From Polytrichum commune (taxonomy: Eukaryota; Streptophyta; Polytrichopsida; Polytrichales; Polytrichaceae): 64,000 nucleotides of DNA. This document shows, piece after piece, positions 59,603-64,000 of this stretch; the first letter of the stretch is position 1; the number at the start of each line of letters is the position of its first letter. The notes below the pieces were generated by a model, which saw nothing but the letters and a program-made list of their open reading frames with translations, was not told the DNA's origin and searched no databases. The stretch is from contig OX485806.1 of the NCBI GenBank assembly GCA_950295325.1, positions 31,622,001 to 31,686,000 of the forward strand, in the 5' to 3' direction. The translations under genes and the position numbers were made by a program.

Positions 59603-59640
59603 TTCCCGCGCGCGCCCTCTCTCTCTCCCCCCCCCCCCCC
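59603..59640 (+). promoter_or_regulatory. E2F-type site and CT/C-run in H3 gene 2 leader
   Basis: TTCCCGCGCG (59603-59612) matches the E2F consensus and is followed by a CTCTCT tract and 14 consecutive C (59627-59640). The order is the same as in gene 3. Confidence 0.55.
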
Positions 59641-59671
59641 TTTCTCTAGTGGAGAAAGAAACACCATATGA

Positions 59672-60205
<534 letters not shown>

Positions 60206-60239
60206 GTCGTTGGGATCATTGGTTCCAATTTACTCAAAT

Positions 60240-60255
60240 GGTGTTTTATAACACC
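60240..60255 (+). promoter_or_regulatory. Histone-mRNA-type 3' stem-loop, H3 gene 2
   Basis: The identical 16-nt hairpin GGTGTTTTATAACACC, preceded by CTCAAAT and followed by ACCATTTT and then GCGTGAAATG. The surrounding 3' flank differs clearly from genes 1 and 3, so the hairpin stands out as the conserved island. Confidence 0.85.
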
Positions 60256-62700
60256 ACCATTTTGCGTGAAATGTTACTACTCCGTTCGTTGTTGGGACGG
60301 GCACTTACTCATATTGAGTCACAATTTTAAATAAGTATGTGTGCATTTATTGGATCGGTGTCTTCACAAATTTGAATCGGGATTAGTACAGGATATTTTT
60401 ACATCGCAGATATGGTCAGGTTCTTTAGCGATATGATTTCTTTGCTGCAGGATAAGCTTCAACAATGTGGAAGTAGGTTGTACCTTGGTCTGTTGCCACC
60501 TTCCCACTACCTCGCCAACGTCTGCACTGGTACATCCCCGGACTCATTTGGTATTTTTTTACGGGTGACATGTCGAACATAAGAGGCATCATTTGGGCAG
60601 CTTTATTTTACAAGAAATAGCCGTAGAGTGCAATCCAAGAGATGTCTCTTGGATTGCACCCTGAAAAGAATCAGAATTCTTGTTAGCAATTTATTTGTTC
60701 TAACAGTAAATGTGTTATTCCTGATAGCGAGTCGCCAATTATCGTCTGGAACTGGACGCTTGGTTATTGTAAATCACAGATCCAAAGCGAGAATACACAT
60801 GATTATTGTACAAGAATAAAATGTTTAAGAATTATGGCAGGGTATACCTGCCATAATCTCCACAAGGCTTTGTGCCTCATCATATGTGCAAGCAAGACGT
60901 GCCGGGCTATGGGCATATGCAAGAGAAAATTATTGCATATGAGAATACCTCTCATCTAGGTGTCGAACATCAAAATCTGACCCAATAGGTTTATTGCCGG
61001 GTGAATGTTCACAATACCTACCGAGGGGAGGAAAACGTTGACTACTATTGCAAACTAATCTATAGGGCAGGTTTTTACTACTACCCCGAATCAATCTAGT
61101 CAACTCAATTTTGGGATGAATTAGCAACCAATCTGTAGGGCCGATTTTTACTACTACCAAACCGAACCATTTATTGCCGTTTCATCTTGGATTACTTGGT
61201 CTAGACGAAGTCTAGGCTTCCAAAGTTCACTCCAATGCCATTTCAATCAAAAAATTATTCTAGGTTGGATGAATGAGAGATATGTTCATATGTGTGAATT
61301 TTTCCTCACCTCTGTCCGTGACCTGGAATTGTCTTGCTCACCACATTGGGAAGCACAATAGCAATTCTATCTTGAGGGGCTTCTACTATATGAGGGTTTT
61401 GGGACTGTCCCACTATTGATAATGTAATATTAGAGTCTCAAGTTTTTCTTTCAATTGGACTATCTAGTTGAGATTAGCCTCTATCTCACAGATGCTACTG
61501 GACTCCATCACTCTAGGGAATTAGTGGGTTTGACACAATCTTGATGTACTTTTAGTCCCATACCCTCTTGGCTTCCCCGGACTTTGAGATCAATTTCAGC
61601 TCATTGGCTTGATCGCAATGTTGCATTGCAATATTAGGTTTTCAAGGATGAACGAGATAAAGTTGAGTGCAATTTCAGTGGACCCTGTTCAAACCTCGAA
61701 CTGCATATTCTTTCTGCGCCTTCTATAGACACCATAGTTAACTGCAATTCTTCATTGAATTTGCCCAGAAGACATCAATCGTGGCTTTTAATTGTGCCAT
61801 CATTGCCTCAGAAAGATATCACCTGTTTGTGTTGTCCGCTTATACCCTCAACAAAGTGCCACACAAGCAGAAGAACCAAAATCAAGTGGGCTGTAAAACC
61901 ATGCATTCTGCGTCGATCAGCAACTTTGTTGAGGATTCATCTCTATTGTGGATGGGTTGAAGAGGACATAATTATCTGCCTCTCTTTCGATCAAAAGGAG
62001 AGATGCCCCGATCCTAAATGCTACCCTAAAAATTGTCAGTTGTAATAGCAGCAATCTTCTCAATTAACAAATCTGAAGCCGTAGGCATGTTTGTCTGTCA
62101 CTGCCTTGCCAATGTCTGCGCCTTGTACAACCCAAATTTACTCCAGATTCATAACCCGAGTTTGATTAAGCCAACAATCCGTTACTCAATTGAAATCTTT
62201 GAAATTCTGGACATTACGATATGTGGTGCCTGAAAGGGATCATTTGGTCGAAGAGTTCAGATGACATATCTCTCTGGGATTGAAGCTCTAAAATAATCAG
62301 GGTTTAAGGCACGTGTAAGTTATCAGTTGGTGTAAACAGGATACTTGATTCTTACACACTTATCATGTGTAAAGCTATGAATGTCACGCAAATTGCCACT
62401 CGTAATTCTGGAAATAGCACCAAGACCTGCTATAATCTATCTTGAAGTCTATCTGCTTAACTTCACATTTAATTATATAGACTATCTCAGAAATAATAAT
62501 AATAATGATAACAATAATAATAATACTGTTGATTATGTGCTTCAATGTGCGCGGGACATCAAATTCTGTTGTACTTACTTAAGTATTTATACTGCATTGG
62601 CTTGGTTCGCAATGTGGCATTGCAATTTTAGGTCTTATTGGATGAAAAGCGATGAAGTTGAAATTTCGGTCGTTTCTGTTCGGTGGGGACTCTCCAGGGT
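60256..62700. other. Second inter-H3 spacer, containing a decayed unit without a histone gene
   Basis: About 61605-61700 (TTGGCTTGATCGCAATG, GCATTGCAATATTAGG, GATGAACGAGATAAAG) repeats the upstream region of gene 3 (about 62598-62690) and of gene 2 (about 59478-59550), but no H3 coding sequence follows. About 61790-62400 matches the downstream spacer of gene 1. A perfect 15-bp-arm palindrome is at 60628-60659 and an (AAT)n tract at about 62489-62526. No other gene is seen. Confidence 0.55.
60628..60659. repeat. Perfect inverted repeat, 15-bp arms
   Basis: GTGCAATCCAAGAGA, then TG, then TCTCTTGGATTGCAC. One arm also occurs at about 56057-56072 (TCTCTTGGATTGCACC) in the first spacer. Confidence 0.9.
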
Positions 62701-62719
62701 TTCCAAGCCAGATTCAAGC

Positions 62720-62728
62720 TTCCCGCGC
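62720..62728 (+). promoter_or_regulatory. E2F-type site in H3 gene 3 promoter/leader
   Basis: TTCCCGCGC, followed by CACGCGCCCTCTCTCT. It matches the E2F consensus and is conserved in position with gene 2. Confidence 0.55.
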
Positions 62729-62826
62729 TCACGCGCCCTCTCTCTATCTCATTCTCTCACGGTGGACAGAAATTGCATAAGAAGACCCGATCCCCCTTAG
62801 ACTTCAGCAGCAGTTGATTACCTTGA

Positions 62827-63306
<480 letters not shown>

Positions 63307-63338
63307 GTCTTGCGGTCTTTGGTTACTAATTACCCAAC

Positions 63339-63354
63339 GGTGTTTTATAACACC
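63339..63354 (+). promoter_or_regulatory. Histone-mRNA-type 3' stem-loop, H3 gene 3
   Basis: GGTGTTTTATAACACC, preceded by CCCAAC and followed by ACCATTTTGC then TTGAAATGC; identical hairpin to genes 1 and 2. Confidence 0.8.
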
Positions 63355-64000
63355 ACCATTTTGCTTGAAATGCTAGCACTCTCTTCGTTATTGCGACTGG
63401 ATTTTGCATTTTGAGTCGACCTGTAATTACTTCTGTTCGCTATCGCATGGACTGGATCGGTATTGTACAAACTTGTGTAGGGATGAGGAGAGCATGACTT
63501 CACATAGCAGTTTTGATGAGGTTTTGTCCCGATCAGATTTACTTGTAGCTAGGTAATCCTTAACAATGTGCATGTTGTGTAGAGCATATCCTGATACAGG
63601 TGATGTTGTGTTAGGGTTAGTTGTGGTTGTCAGGGATCAGCTTCATTCCAGGTTGTCTTAAGAAAATGTTGGCTTTCCCCATGCCTTTGAGGAGCTTGGA
63701 ATACGGAACCATCTGTTTGGGAAAATTGACTCGGAAAAAATGATGTCCTTGGATGTAATTTCAATGACTAGTGTAGTACTGCCCCTAATCATTCGGGGAG
63801 ACATCGTCAAGGGTTCTCTCCTACTTACGCATTTGTTTTAGGAGCTGGAGTGAGATCGATTTGCTCTTCTCAGTGCTAGCTGGAATGAGTCTTTTTGTCG
63901 TGAAAACTTCGCTTGTCAACAAAAGCGCATTTTACATTCTTCCAAAGAACAGCGCGAAGCACAAATTCTGCGCAAGTACGTGTGTCTAATCATCCTCAAT
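63355..64000. other. 3' flank of H3 gene 3 (duplicate of gene 1 flank)
   Basis: Aligns with 55000 to about 55560, including TGAAATGCTAGCACTCTCTT, CTGGATTTTG and GAACAGCGCG(A/G)AGCACAAATTC. No gene is seen. Confidence 0.7.

Overview
This is a piece of nuclear DNA from a green plant, most likely an early-diverging land plant such as a moss. The evidence is a resistance-type gene with kinase, NB-ARC and LRR parts in one chain (a layout known from mosses), H3 genes carrying Ala31/Tyr41/Ser87/Leu90, plant-type tRNA-Asn and tRNA-Gly, a plant pectin methylesterase, and AT-rich, transposon-laden spacers. A lycophyte, fern or streptophyte alga is not excluded. Gene density is low, with about six convincing protein-gene loci in 64 kb, one of them a broken resistance gene, plus two decayed transposase genes.

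Layout. 1-1.7 kb: near-perfect palindromes, several of them arranged as a minisatellite of about 65 bp period. 2.5-14.5 kb: two diverged copies of a Mutator-like transposase gene (WRKY/GCM1-like zinc knuckle, DDE-type core, SWIM finger). Both are broken by frameshifts and interrupted by two related solo-LTR-like insertions of about 1.8-1.9 kb. The second copy sits between inverted repeats 6.6 kb apart. 15.9-16.2 kb: a small element with poly-G terminal repeats and an 8-bp target duplication. 16.6-23.75 kb (minus strand): a kinase-NB-ARC-LRR gene with at least 37 almost identical 24-residue repeats, disabled by stops and frameshifts. 24-38 kb: no convincing gene, but a series of short inverted-repeat elements, several with recognisable target-site duplications: a second poly-G element, a CACTA-like MITE, a hAT-like MITE nested in a Mutator-like foldback element, and two other foldbacks. 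38.8-40.4 kb (plus): a three-exon gene for a small acidic protein. 41.45-45.76 kb (minus, convergent): a six-exon pectin methylesterase with a long Pro-rich repeat linker. 45.8-54.3 kb: mostly empty AT-rich DNA ending in a PIF/Harbinger-like MITE. 54.5-64 kb: three intronless histone H3 genes in tandem, with a triplicated tRNA-Gly-like/tRNA-Asn pair between the first and second.

The observation I rate highest is that each H3 gene is followed, 32-34 nt after its stop codon, by the same 16-nt hairpin (6-bp stem, 4-nt loop) with a CCAAC/TCAAAT-like 5' flank and an ACCA 3' flank. This closely matches the 3' stem-loop of replication-dependent histone mRNAs in animals and green algae. Seed-plant histone mRNAs are polyadenylated and lack that element, so its conservation here, even beside the gene whose other flanks have diverged, suggests this lineage kept or re-evolved stem-loop-based histone mRNA processing.
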